Below, one piece after another: positions 26,756 through 36,867 of a DNA stretch of 64,000 bases. Made by a program: the position numbers and the translations under genes. The stretch lies in contig CM072336.1 of the NCBI GenBank assembly GCA_036874045.1, positions 1,260,001 through 1,324,000 of the forward strand. The letters run 5' to 3'. Origin of the DNA: Cymodocea nodosa. Lineage: Eukaryota; Streptophyta; Magnoliopsida; Alismatales; Cymodoceaceae. The number at the start of each line of letters is the position of its first letter. The stretch's first letter is position 1. The notes under the pieces were generated by a model. It saw nothing but the letters and a program-made list of their open reading frames with translations. It had not been told where the DNA came from and did not search any database.

Positions 26756-28185
26756 TTTTGAAAAATAAAATAATGCTGAGTTAAATATTGACACAAGATT
26801 TTGAGTTAAATGCTAGTCTATATTTATTCACATTAACCAAAAGTCATTGATAAGTTTATCATAGTCCAATATCGGGAAAGGCTTAGGGGAAAATGATCTC
26901 ATGTTGACTGGCATTAACCCTTCTTTGTAATTGGAAGGTTAGGAAAATAAGAAATAGACCTTAGGGGGCATTGGCATGGTCGATCATAAGTTCTAAAAGT
27001 TATCCCTCCAATGTAAACGTACTGACCTTGCACACAACCATAAACCTGCTATTGTCTCCTTCCTAGAGGTATGTTTAAGAATAAGAAAAGGAGATAAACC
27101 AAACCATAATAGAATATCAAGTACCACACAAAAAAGCATGATTAACCATCTTTGCATAGAGATTGCATTTTCTTTTTCTAATATAGTATTGATATATTGG
27201 TATATTTAATAAAAGTATGCCAACCGTGCCATTTACATGCATAAAATGCATTTTTAGGCATTTCTTTAATTTGGAAATATTACAAGTAGGATATTTAAAC
27301 TGTAAACATTTCTATCCACTAAAGTTCCAAAACAAAAGTTTTCAGCAGATTTTCTGCTTCCTAAACATGTTTCATCAATATCCCATTAATGCCCAATGTA
27401 CTTCTGGCTTGGAAGGGCCAAAGTTCATCACAAGATGACGTCAAGGTTTAATTAAAATCTCAAATCTCTTTTTCTTTCCAAATAATTTAATGTAAAATAT
27501 TAAAATGGCCTGATATAACATCTGATTCATGGTAGGAGCATTATATCCATTTGCTCCATCTAGCATTTATTCCCTAAATTCAATTAGCATAAAGCCGGAC
27601 TTAACTGTTGTTTTCTTCCTTGAATGATGTATTTTATTAATTGAAGAAAATGATGAATCTTTCAGATAAAACTAATAGAGAAACCAAGACTCCAAATTAT
27701 CATTGATTATTTACTTATTTTACTCATTTATTTTCACTATATTATATTGTTGCCAACCAGGTCTAACATGAAATTAATCTCTACCAATCTCTTCATTAGT
27801 CTAATTTGAAGCTTATTTAAGATGAAAGAATCTGAATTAGTGGAATCTCATGCTGATACTTGTTAGAAGTATCCATACACCAAGTGAAGAAAAAATACCA
27901 ACCGAACATGAAAATAAGACTAACTGGGGGCCCAAACAAATTGATCAATAGATCAACCAGGTAAGGGCCCTGACAGGAGAAACGTTGAAGCTACCAAGCA
28001 AGCAGAACCATCCCTTACTGTAGGATGTACAAAACCAAGACAGGAGCAGAGTCAAGTCCCCAGTCCCATGTATGGCATGTTTTGGAAAATTGAAAATGGA
28101 CATTATACGGATTGTGGAGAAAAAAAAACATTTAAACACCATTCTTTTCCATTTTTCGAAACATTGATAGGGCCTACCAAGGCAA

Positions 28186-28409
28186 CCCCCAACCACAAAT
28201 CTGCTAAGGGGTGTTCGAACATCTACAGTCAAGACTCACCAATCATATGGGAGCCTCTACAGTAGGACAACTAGCAGAATCCTAGATACTCAGAGAGCCC
28301 CCAACAAAGAATCTGCTAAGAGCCATTCCTGCATCTGCAGCCAAGATCCACCAATCATATGGGACCCCATACAAAGGAATATGTAGCAGCATATCAGCCA
28401 CTCAGACAC
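28186..28409. repeat. Imperfect 112-bp tandem duplication
   Basis: Unit 1 (28186-28297) and unit 2 (28298-28409) share CCCCCAAC, AATCTGCTAAG, CATCT-CAG, CAAGA-TCACCAATCATATGGG-type blocks and end in ACTCAGA. They differ by scattered substitutions, so the duplication is old. The surrounding 27.9-28.7 kb has a more even base composition than its flanks and may be part of an unidentified repeat. Confidence 0.65.
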
Positions 28410-29106
28410 ACCATTAGGGTTTCCAAGCCGCCCAAGGTTAGGAGATCTGAAACTATCATTTACACCAAAAACCTGATCCTAACCTTGACACTGCCTAAAG
28501 CATCAAGGAATCGTTAGTAGCCTCCAGAGTGAGAGCTTCCTGAACTTGCCTTACAAGAAGAGCGATCAGGCCACCAAGCAGCCATGAAACCTAAGCCTGT
28601 CAAGGCAGACCAACAGAGACTTGGAGGGCACCGAATCAAGATGGATAACCCCAGGAAAAAGGGCAGGATCAATATTGTTTGATATATGGGAGCAGATATT
28701 TTTCCCAGTTTAAGAATAAAACTAACTTTTTCTGAGGTAGTGAGTTAATGCTGGTCTAGGTAATCTCAGACTAAAGACTATACCACCGATTTCTGTTGCT
28801 AAACAAAAGATTGGAAGCAGAGCGGCAGTTTGGAGGCAGAGAGGCATCCACTGGATTACAAAGTTCTCCATAAAAAATGACATCTCATGGAAGACATAAT
28901 TCTCATAAGTTGCAGGAGAATAAGAATTGTCAAATTAAATAAAGCATCATTCTCATTATTTTAAAACAATACACGGACGAAAATTTTCTAGTTCACTCAT
29001 TTCATCAAACAGATGAGCTTATCCCATATGCGAAATCCCAAAACTGAAAACAAGGACAATCCATGTATAAAGATCACGTACAGGAAAAGCAATGAAAATC
29101 TACCGG

Positions 29107-29538
29107 TCACTGGTTGACTTTGGCGGCATCCTTGGGTGGAGGAATGTGATGGGTGACGACAATAGGAGGCCGTACCGCCTTATTCTCCTCTTCCTTCTGC
29201 TTCCTCGTCTTGTACATCTCCTCCGTCTCCACCGCCACCAGCCTCTTAACCTTATAGTGAGTTAAAACACCGAAAAAACAATGCAGTTCTTATATACATT
29301 CACAAGATGAACACATCAAAAAAGAACACCTTTCGTTGCTGGATACCTGTTTGAGCATTCCGAGGAGCGAAGGGGTGGTGCGGTGGACGACCGTGCGATT
29401 GCAGACGCGGAGGCGCATCGCGGCGAGAGTGCGGCGGTGGAGCTGCCTCGTCCCCGGGAGTCCCCTGACTAGCGTGATGTACAGTTTAGGGCTCCATTCG
29501 ATCGGCACCAGGGCCTTGATCTTGTTGAAGGCACTCAT
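29107..29538 (-). CDS. Ribosomal protein uL30m (mitochondrial L30)
   Basis: Two exons on the minus strand (29538-29347 and 29250-29107) give 111 aa. uL30 is a large-subunit ribosomal protein; this form matches the short plant mitochondrial uL30m, with 'WSPKLYITLVRGLPGTR' and 'HRRTLAAMRLRVCNRTVVHR' in the L30 ferredoxin-like fold and 'NTPSLLGMLKQVKRLV'-type helix across the splice site. The second exon carries a charged 'ETEEMYKTRKQKEEENKA' tail and a Pro-rich end. Intron is GT-AG, phase 0. Start chosen at the ATG giving 'MSAFNKIKALVPIEW', which matches plant orthologues as I remember them. No separate cleavable presequence is seen, as in other plant uL30m proteins. A short inverted-repeat element sits about 150 bases upstream. 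Confidence 0.88.
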
Positions 29539-31564
29539 CTCGTCTCTTCCTTCTTCTGCTCTACTGCCGAAAGTGAAGTGGGTAGGGATTTTTGCGCCGG
29601 AGGCGGAGTGAAACGCGTCGCTCCTGTTGTAATCGGGTTAGCGTTGGAACGGCAGGAGTCCTGATCCGCCTAAAGATTTTTGTTATTTTTTAAAACATTT
29701 TTTTAATATTTTGTTAAGTGTTCAATTTTATTTAGTATATTATATTTAATTGATTAAATTTGACAAAATGTATGAGTTAATTTATATAAATTACATAAAT
29801 TTAAAATTGAACATTAAGTAACCGTATTGAAAACATTTTAAAAAGAAAGGCAAAATTATCAAAAGGATATCTTCTCATTTAAGCTGGTTGTTGTTCAAGA
29901 TATTGCCTTCTTTTAATGTTTTGATGAGCCAATCATCAATTTCTGTAGAAAAAAATACTAGACCCATTGGAAGGACACCATCCAATGTAAATAATAATAA
30001 ATATCATAATATTTATTATAATAATAAATACCGTATCAGAATGCAAGCTTATTTGTTATAATAATGTAGATCTTATAGAATAAGAGTAAACCAAAATATA
30101 CTATTTGTTGTTAATTGATTTGAACTCTAACACATTTCACTATTTGAGTTACTGAAGCCAGTGTCATGTCGACTAAGGTTACGAGTTTGGTAGCACCATT
30201 TTCAACTCTTTAGAAGACATGTTGACTTCAATTTTAATTTTTGAGGAACATTTAGAAGTTATTTGGTTGAGACTACTAATGGTTCAGCTTTTATTTTTAT
30301 TTTTTTTAAACTAATGTTATATCTTTTAAATCAACGAAAGATATTCTAAACTTTTAATCGATAATGTCTTTAAAAAACTAAGAAAATATAATACCCAAAA
30401 ATATGCTATATTGGTCATTATCGTGAGCTAAACTGTTTGTTTAAGATATGCAACCTAAATACATTTATGACTTACATTAATTTACGTGAATCATACTAAT
30501 AAAAGTCATTTATGATTTGCAAAATGACTTCTTTACCCTTACATTTATTGTCCATCATATTAGTATGTGTGCATGATTCCAAATATAATTCTATTGTACA
30601 TTTTTTAAAATACAATTCTGAATTCAACTTCGACATCATTATTTGTCAAATAAAGCTCAACGTAAGTGACAAAGAGCTACATCAATATGCATATATGGCT
30701 CCATAGATCTTGACACTAAAGTTGGAGTTAAAGTCACAGCCAAACGTAACTGTTACAAAAAAAATAACATAACCTAATCTACAGAGACCTCAACTTCATT
30801 TCCTTTATGAATTATAATACCGAGAGGAAATGTAATATGTCTGATTAGAAATGATACAATTGTTTCTTTTCACTTTTACAAAGTCACCGAGGAAGAAATA
30901 TTATATTCATATTTAAGCAAAAATGTTACAACACCCAAAAAGAAGAAATGTAATATGTACTTGATCATGGTAGCTAAGATACAACTTGCATTTCAACTTC
31001 CAAAAAGACAAAGTGTCTGTATAAGGTTTTCTCAAAGGAATGCATTATTGCTAAGTTTTTACTTTAAATTTAAAATTTAATCATAGGGTCAATTAACCTA
31101 TGGTGTATAATGTGTCAAAGTTTTATTTTATTTGTGAGTTATATTCGTTTTAATTTTTCATCTAAAATTTGGAAAAACACATTGAAGTTTAATACATTTA
31201 AATTGAAAACTAATAGTTGTTTAATCTAATAGAAAATTTCACTATATATGCAAATAAATATCAGATAAAAACCTATATGGTTAGTTATTTCTTCTCCCTA
31301 TATATTTATTTGTAAAAAAAGAAAGAATAGTTAGGTGTTATTCAACTAAAGTAAATTTGGACAACTTTTGAAGAGACTTTCCAATGCTTGTTTTGCAATT
31401 ATTATATGTATTTGAAATTCTAAGATTGAGTGGAATTTTCATAATTATGAAAACTTGAAATATCATTATCATTCTTTTTGTGTGGAGAAGATGGTTTTGT
31501 ACAATTGGCATCATGCAAGACGCGTTTGGAAAATAACCCTAAAAGTGATCCAGGCACAAATTTG
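29539..31564. other. AT-rich intergenic DNA
   Basis: Apart from the inverted-repeat element at 29686-29844 nothing is recognised. The stretch 29870-31560 is strongly AT-rich with no plausible exon. Confidence 0.6.
29686..29844. mobile_element. Short MITE-like element with long inverted ends
   Basis: The left arm (about 29686-29730, ending GTGTTCAATTTTA) matches the reverse complement of the right arm (about 29801-29844, starting TAAAATTGAACA) over some 40 bases with a few mismatches. Overall about 160 bases, no coding, AT-rich. It lies in the uL30m upstream region. Family not assigned. Confidence 0.5.
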
Positions 31565-31777
31565 CTAATTTAATGGAGACAAGTTTGAAGCATTCAATGA
31601 TCCAAATTTATCTTGTGAAATATGATAACAGCAATCCTCATCTCCTTCAAAGTTAGAATCCAGAAAAACAAAAGCACTGTCATTATCAACAAAAATACGA
31701 GTGATGGAGAGACCGCATCTAACAGCTTCAAGAACTAGTGTGTTCCATTCAGAAGGAAGCAAGTTGTTTAGAAGAAT
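31565..31777 (-). other. Unassigned exon-like coding fragment
   Basis: A 70-codon open stretch on the minus strand begins right after a good acceptor (CCCTTCAG at 31778-31784) in phase 0 and ends with a stop. Its amino-acid make-up ('LLPSEWNTLVLEAVRCGL', 'ITRIFVDNDSAFVFLDSN') looks like real protein and unlike the low-complexity frames around it. It lies about 590 bases after the SET gene stop, on the same strand. I do not recognise the protein. It may be a relict last exon of a lost gene or an alternative terminal exon. Confidence 0.35.
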
Positions 31778-31784
31778 CTGAAGG

Positions 31785-32366
31785 GAGTACTACTACCAAT
31801 AGCTTTCTTTCTCCCCCTTTTTCATTTTCTCCTCATCCCTGCTGTAAAAATATAGATAGAAGTATTCTAATCTTCTTTCTGTAGTTGTTTTGGATGAATT
31901 CTGCATGTTATCATTTTAAGAAGAAAACTTGCAGCTACAAAAATCTTGGGGTTCCAAGAACTAGAGTTTATCAGAAGCATCATGACTAGAAATTGTGGGA
32001 AGAGGAGAAAAAAAGGAATGTTTGTTTAAAAATGAATCATCAAATTGGATTGGAGGAAATAAACAATATCACCAGTAACATTATGCTCCACAAGAAACAT
32101 TCTGCTGGTTGAATGGTGAATAGCCAATCATGGGAGAACACGGTAGTAAATCTTGAGATGGTGTGCATTGTTTTTGCAAGAACAGCATCATTCGAGCAGG
32201 ATTATCAAATCCATCAAGATAACACGGTAGTATTCTGAAAAACATGTAACCTAACGAACTTTATAAAATTATTCAAACTGAAAGAAGACATAAGAAAATG
32301 ACAAGAAGAAATAGCCATGGTACCTCAAGGAAGTCTCAAATTTACAGCGTTGCAGTGGTAACATGA
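31785..32366. other. 3' flank of the SET-domain gene
   Basis: Likely holds the 3' UTR of the minus-strand SET gene in its right part. Nothing else is recognised. Confidence 0.4.
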
Positions 32367-35300
32367 TCAACTTTCAACTGCAGACTTCTGCATTGCCAAC
32401 TTCCGAATCCTTTTAGAAAGCTCCCTCATCAGATCAATAATCATAGATTTCTTTTGGATTCTGAATTCAACGGCCAGCTTCATTGAACTAGAAATGTCCC
32501 CTTTTAATATATTCTCATCCTTCATGATTTTTGTGGGGAAGTGTTGGAGACTGATTGCAAGAAGAGCAAGAACCGTGCGAAGAGTTGAAGTTTCATTAGG
32601 CAACCCAAGAGGAGCTTCTGTCGATAGTAACATCAAAGTGTCTAGGCTTTGCTTTTGTACAAGTTCCATATTACTTGCAAGAAGTACTCTTAGTGCGGCT
32701 AAAAGGCGCCCATCAACCAAGTCTGGGCCACCTAAAGTAACCTGAAAGAACATGAAAGAAGTAACAGTGAAGACACTTGAATGTTCTGTGGCATCTATTT
32801 CTTGCAATGTTATATTTATGTATAAAGTCATTATATGTTAGAAACCTTAAGAAGAGCCTTATCTCCATGTAAGTTGAGTTGAGATAGAATCTTCTCTTGC
32901 CATGGGGCTGGCGAGGAAAAGGAGGGGCAAGAAACTCCAGCTGCCATGCTAGCAGCATCAAGAAGAACTCCATCATATTTCAATTCAATGTGGTCATAGG
33001 GGTTGGAAAGAACCACAAATCCATAATCAAGTAGGAAAAGATCGTTGTTCAAACATCCATAGTTCAGTGTTATGTGAACATTTTGCTCAATTTGTGTTTC
33101 TGCAACAACCTGTAATTATAGGTGGCAAAAGAGAGAGGCATCAGATATTGAACATGACAGGAGCAATGAGGATATGGTTTTCCTACTCTCGTCGTACAAA
33201 TATTTTCAGGGTAATCAGAGGCATCGATGTTTACAGCAGCTATCTGATAATGTGATGAGCTCAATTACTGAGTGATAAACAACAAATATAGACATCATTT
33301 ACTCAAACAAAAGTTGTCCTGGCTTTTGCAAAAATATCCTTTAAGCAAGTTAAAATGAACAAAACATGATCAAATGGCAAACCTTTAGGCTAATTGACAT
33401 AAATTTTGACGCTAACTACTTACTATTGTGAATGATCAAAAGAAAACCACATCATGTTAAATGGATCACAACTTAGAGCACGACTTCATCTTCCATGTAA
33501 ATGCACCTTGATGACCAAGATAAGGACATCAGTGGATGTAATGGTTTTGTTTCCTAGATAAGTGCGCAAATGAGTTGGAATGCCCTAAGCAGATGATGTG
33601 ACAATTGCTGCCACCATGCTATTTTAATTCACTTGTAAATTAATTGGTTAGAAGTAGTAAAAAAGAATTAAATTTATATAATTTAACAAAAGATTTAGTG
33701 ATAGATATGAATAAATTAAAGAAAATGATTCATGTAGTTGCCCCTAGCTATTGGGATTAAGATACTGATTGTTGTTAGGTACAATTGCTATTGATATTGT
33801 TAGAATTAAGGTTCCATCATATCTTGGAATAGATATTTACATATGTGATGTTTCTAGTATATGCTTACCAAGAAATTTACAGTTATTTTTTAATAGTAAA
33901 TTAACCTGATGATTTGCATCAAACTTGGCCTTTATATCAAAGTCAGTCAAAAGAAAGGATTTAGGGCTTAGTTCTCAAGTCTTGACTTCTGTTTCCATGT
34001 CAGGAAAGCTGACTTAGGGTTCGTTTGTTTCAAATCATGTATCTCTTGATTATAAGATTACGGAAAAAATCTAAAATAAACAGTCACGACATTACAAAAT
34101 CAGTCTATAATAGAGTGAATTTGACATCATTACTTTTAGTTATAATTCTCATAATATTGGAATCCAATTTTTTGTATATTATAAGATAATGGATTGGGTT
34201 TTGGAATTAATACTAATAATCTCAAAATTCATATGACAAAATTTGTACAAAAAATACTTCATATCACATCATGAATAGTACCACATAATCTACCACAACG
34301 CAGATAATCCATAATCCTGATTTTGCATACTTCAAATATTCTCAAATCTGGACCAAATACCACCTCAAAAAAAAAGATAAAGAAATATAACAAGCGATAC
34401 CTAGGAAAGCAAATCCTATGGTAAAGAAGAATTCAAGAATATTTGACAATGACGATTGATTTAATCTCAGCAGCAGCAACAACCAACTTGACAATTCATG
34501 ACAAATAATCCAGTGAACATGAACATGCAACAATTCACCTGCACTAGCATCCTTTGATCACTTGGGATTCCTCCCTGAGAAATGTGAGCATTTGGATGAA
34601 AAGAATGGTTGCACATGTCTATAAGAGGAAGCATCATAGGGATATTTGCATCTATGCTGTCAGGGTGATTTGCACCATGCAAACGGAAGGCTCGAGATGA
34701 GACTGCTGACATGGCCCACCCAAGAGAAGAAGCATCAACATTTTGGCCATGGAAAGGATGGGCTTCTGGTCTCACATCCCTAAGCACAAGTTTAACTTCT
34801 TTCTCAAAATCAAGAAGAAATTTGCATCTTTTATTTACCTGAAAGTATTTTCCATAAATCATCAAAACTTGATGTGTCGTATAAAGCTAGAAAAGGATAA
34901 AAGAAGCACAAAAATAAATATCTAGATCAAAAGAACGATGATAATTCTTACCATGTAATGTATTAAGAAAGAGTGATTGATGATATTCTGTAGTATAGGT
35001 ACCTGATGAGACAGAGGAGCATATTGCAGACTTTTAATCTCATCACCATGAAAGAATATCGGTATGTTGAATGCTTCAGGCAGATTGCTGATATATGGCC
35101 ACCAAAAGGAACCAACGGTAGCTCTTTCCTGAAGAAGTTTCAATCCTAATTTCATCGCCCAGAGTTCTTCTGCCACAAGCTCCCATAGAATCCAGTTTAC
35201 CCAATAAGATATCAGTGTAGCTACTTGGCTAGATACAAAATTACGTTCTACGTTGAACCAGAAAAAAATCATATACAAGGACTTTACAAAACACAAAAAT

Positions 35301-35989
35301 CTCTTGCAAAAAAGAATATACTTGCAATACATCATCTTTCCCATTCTAATAAACCAGACAAATTTGTTCCATCCTTACTAATTTAAGGATACCATGTTCA
35401 ACAGTCACATTTCCAGCAATTCCACTAAATTGTATTCACATTTCACAGGCACAAGCTTAAGTCCATAAGCACTTTTTTACATGCTTGAGTGGAAGGTGAT
35501 CAGTAATCACTCACTCCACCAAACAGTAGGCAATAGTTTGAAGCTTTAACGGACAAAACATACAAAGAAAATTCTTCGAAGCAACAGGAAAGATTGCAAA
35601 AGAAACCGGCGAGGACTACCTGGAACTCGATTAACCAATTTGAACAGCGGGGACCCGGGCCTATCGTTCACGTTGTCAGAATCGTCCGTCCACCGCAAAC
35701 GGAGAGTGAGGTTGTCGGGTAGGGAAATGAGCTCCGACCCACTTGAAATCAGTCCCTCAGAGACTAGTCCAACGCCTTGCGGACCGTGGTCCGCTATCTT
35801 GAGTTTGGGGTGGACGAACCCCCCTTTGCTCCTCACCCATCTTATCAGGTCCGGCGGTTGAGGAGCGAGGCGAGAGGAGTACGAAGCGGAGGTGCACACC
35901 AGAGGACGGCGGTTGGACAGAGAGGACGCCGACGAAGAAAGAAGGTCTACCACCGTCGATTTGAAAGCTTTCGATGATGAGGTCGCCAT
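32367..35989 (-). CDS. SET-domain protein methyltransferase, Rubisco LSMT-like, plastid
   Basis: Five exons on the minus strand (35989-35620, 35169-35003, 34838-34539, 33109-32846, 32741-32367) join in frame to 491 aa; all introns GT-AG. The family methylates lysines of plastid or other proteins using SAM. Seen: a Ser-rich N-terminus (about 50 residues) like a chloroplast transit peptide; 'GPQGVGLVSEGLISSGSELISLP' opening the SET fold; 'EELWAMKLGLKLLQER' and 'WWPYISNLPE' of the inserted helical region; 'PLIDMCNHSFHPNA' with the Asn-His-Ser core at 256-258; 'ITLNYG' with Tyr296 near the active site; then the Rubisco-LSMT substrate-binding C-domain. It looks closest to the Arabidopsis At1g24610 group, whose substrate I do not know to be settled. 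Exon 2 start was fixed by phase: the acceptor GTGGCAG restores Pro-Glu-Glu-Leu-Trp. ATG 35989 is the first in frame. Confidence 0.88.
33640..33800 (+). mobile_element. RTE-clade LINE 3' end in SET intron 3
   Basis: Plus-strand text reads approximately 'LNLYNLTKDLVID' then 'KMIHVVAPSYWD', the diagnostic C-terminal end of plant RTE LINEs (L-L-N-LT-D-A-DR--WR--I-VADP). It is followed by a short GTT/GTA-rich tail, as these elements end in simple repeats. It is antisense to the host gene and 5'-truncated. Confidence 0.6.
34017..34364. mobile_element. Tourist-like (PIF/Harbinger) MITE in SET intron 3
   Basis: The left end GGGTTCGTTTGTTTCAAATC and the reverse complement of the right end GGTGGTATTTGGTCCAGATT form an imperfect inverted repeat of the 'GG-T-TTTGG' type. 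A TTA precedes the left end and TCA follows the right end, a near match to the 3-bp TWA duplication of the superfamily. About 348 bases, no coding. Confidence 0.5.
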
Positions 35990-36867
35990 GCCGGAGCACG
36001 AGACGTGAACTACTCGCGGCGGCGACGGACGGTTGTTTACGATGCACCACCTCAGCAAATGCTAAGCACGGTTATCTTTTTAAATATTAATTTTTTAAAT
36101 AATATTTTGTAATGTAAGTTTGATTACAAAACAGTTTTAAAAATAAGTCTGATTACTGTAATTGGTGGTAAATCTTTTAAATTTTTTTGTGAATTTGAAC
36201 CGTCCGATTCATCTTATAAATGATCTAGTGGTTCAACGATTGAATAAAGTTTCGTTCAAATATGCATAACCATTAGACATATTTTCATATCTTTATTAAA
36301 ATTGGGTAATTAAATTGCCAAATTTATCATATAGAGGATGAAATTGATAGTTTACCAAGTCATGGAAAAAAATTTAAAAATATTCAATCATTTACTACAG
36401 TAACTATGCTTATTTTAAATATATTTTACAATCAAGTATACTTTATAATAGATTTTTGAAATATTAATGTTTTAAAAAAATTCTACTTTGAAAGTTGGAA
36501 GTCGATAATGTCTATAAATATATTAATAATAAAATAATATAATTGATCATCATTTTAATTACACTAATTCAAATTTAAATAAAAAATAATTCCCATGAAT
36601 ACAGAAATTTTCTATTTTAAACAATCTGTTCAAAAATGTCATCCGTAATTACATTCACGTACGTGACAATCTCGTTTATCTGAATGAAAGTTATAATTGA
36701 TGATTATTTTTTTAATTAATAAATTACGTAAGACGTATGATTTTTTAAAATATATATATTGTAAATAAAAAACAGCCTGTCTCTTTTCCCGCTCGAGCTT
36801 TCAAAACCGAAATCTGCAGAATCAACACGCCCCTTGCTAATTTCCGACTTCCGAGCGAGATCTGAGC
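35990..36867. promoter_or_regulatory. Divergent promoter region of SET and CAP-G genes
   Basis: The two start codons point away from each other across 878 bases. Most of this is one MITE-like element (36077-36482, listed separately). About 70 bases remain on the SET side and about 380 on the CAP-G side for promoter and 5' leaders. No strong TATA box is evident on the CAP-G side, as expected for a housekeeping cell-cycle gene. Confidence 0.5.
36077..36482. mobile_element. MITE-like element with ~85-bp inverted repeats
   Basis: The left arm (about 36077-36165, containing TTTGATTACAAAACAG and CTGATTACTGTAATT) matches the reverse complement of the right arm (about 36395-36482, containing ACTTGATTGTAAAAT and AGTTACTGTAGT) over some 85 bases. 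The centre carries 'ACCGTCCGATTCATC'. No coding and no clear target duplication. The GATTACAGTAATC-like core is common in plant MITEs. Confidence 0.6.

Larger units (their letters stand above)
19743..29106. other. 9.4 kb gene-poor, repeat-bearing intergenic region
   Basis: No complete gene recognised. It holds an AG microsatellite (20030-20062), an AAT microsatellite (21895-21920), a 25-bp tandem pair (21941-21990), a long GAA microsatellite (23062-23121), an RTE LINE remnant near 24.9 kb, a hAT-like end near 26.5 kb and a 112-bp tandem duplication at 28.2-28.4 kb. Two GC-rich patches (about 23690-23830 and 24240-24620) stand out but give no recognisable protein. Confidence 0.55.
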
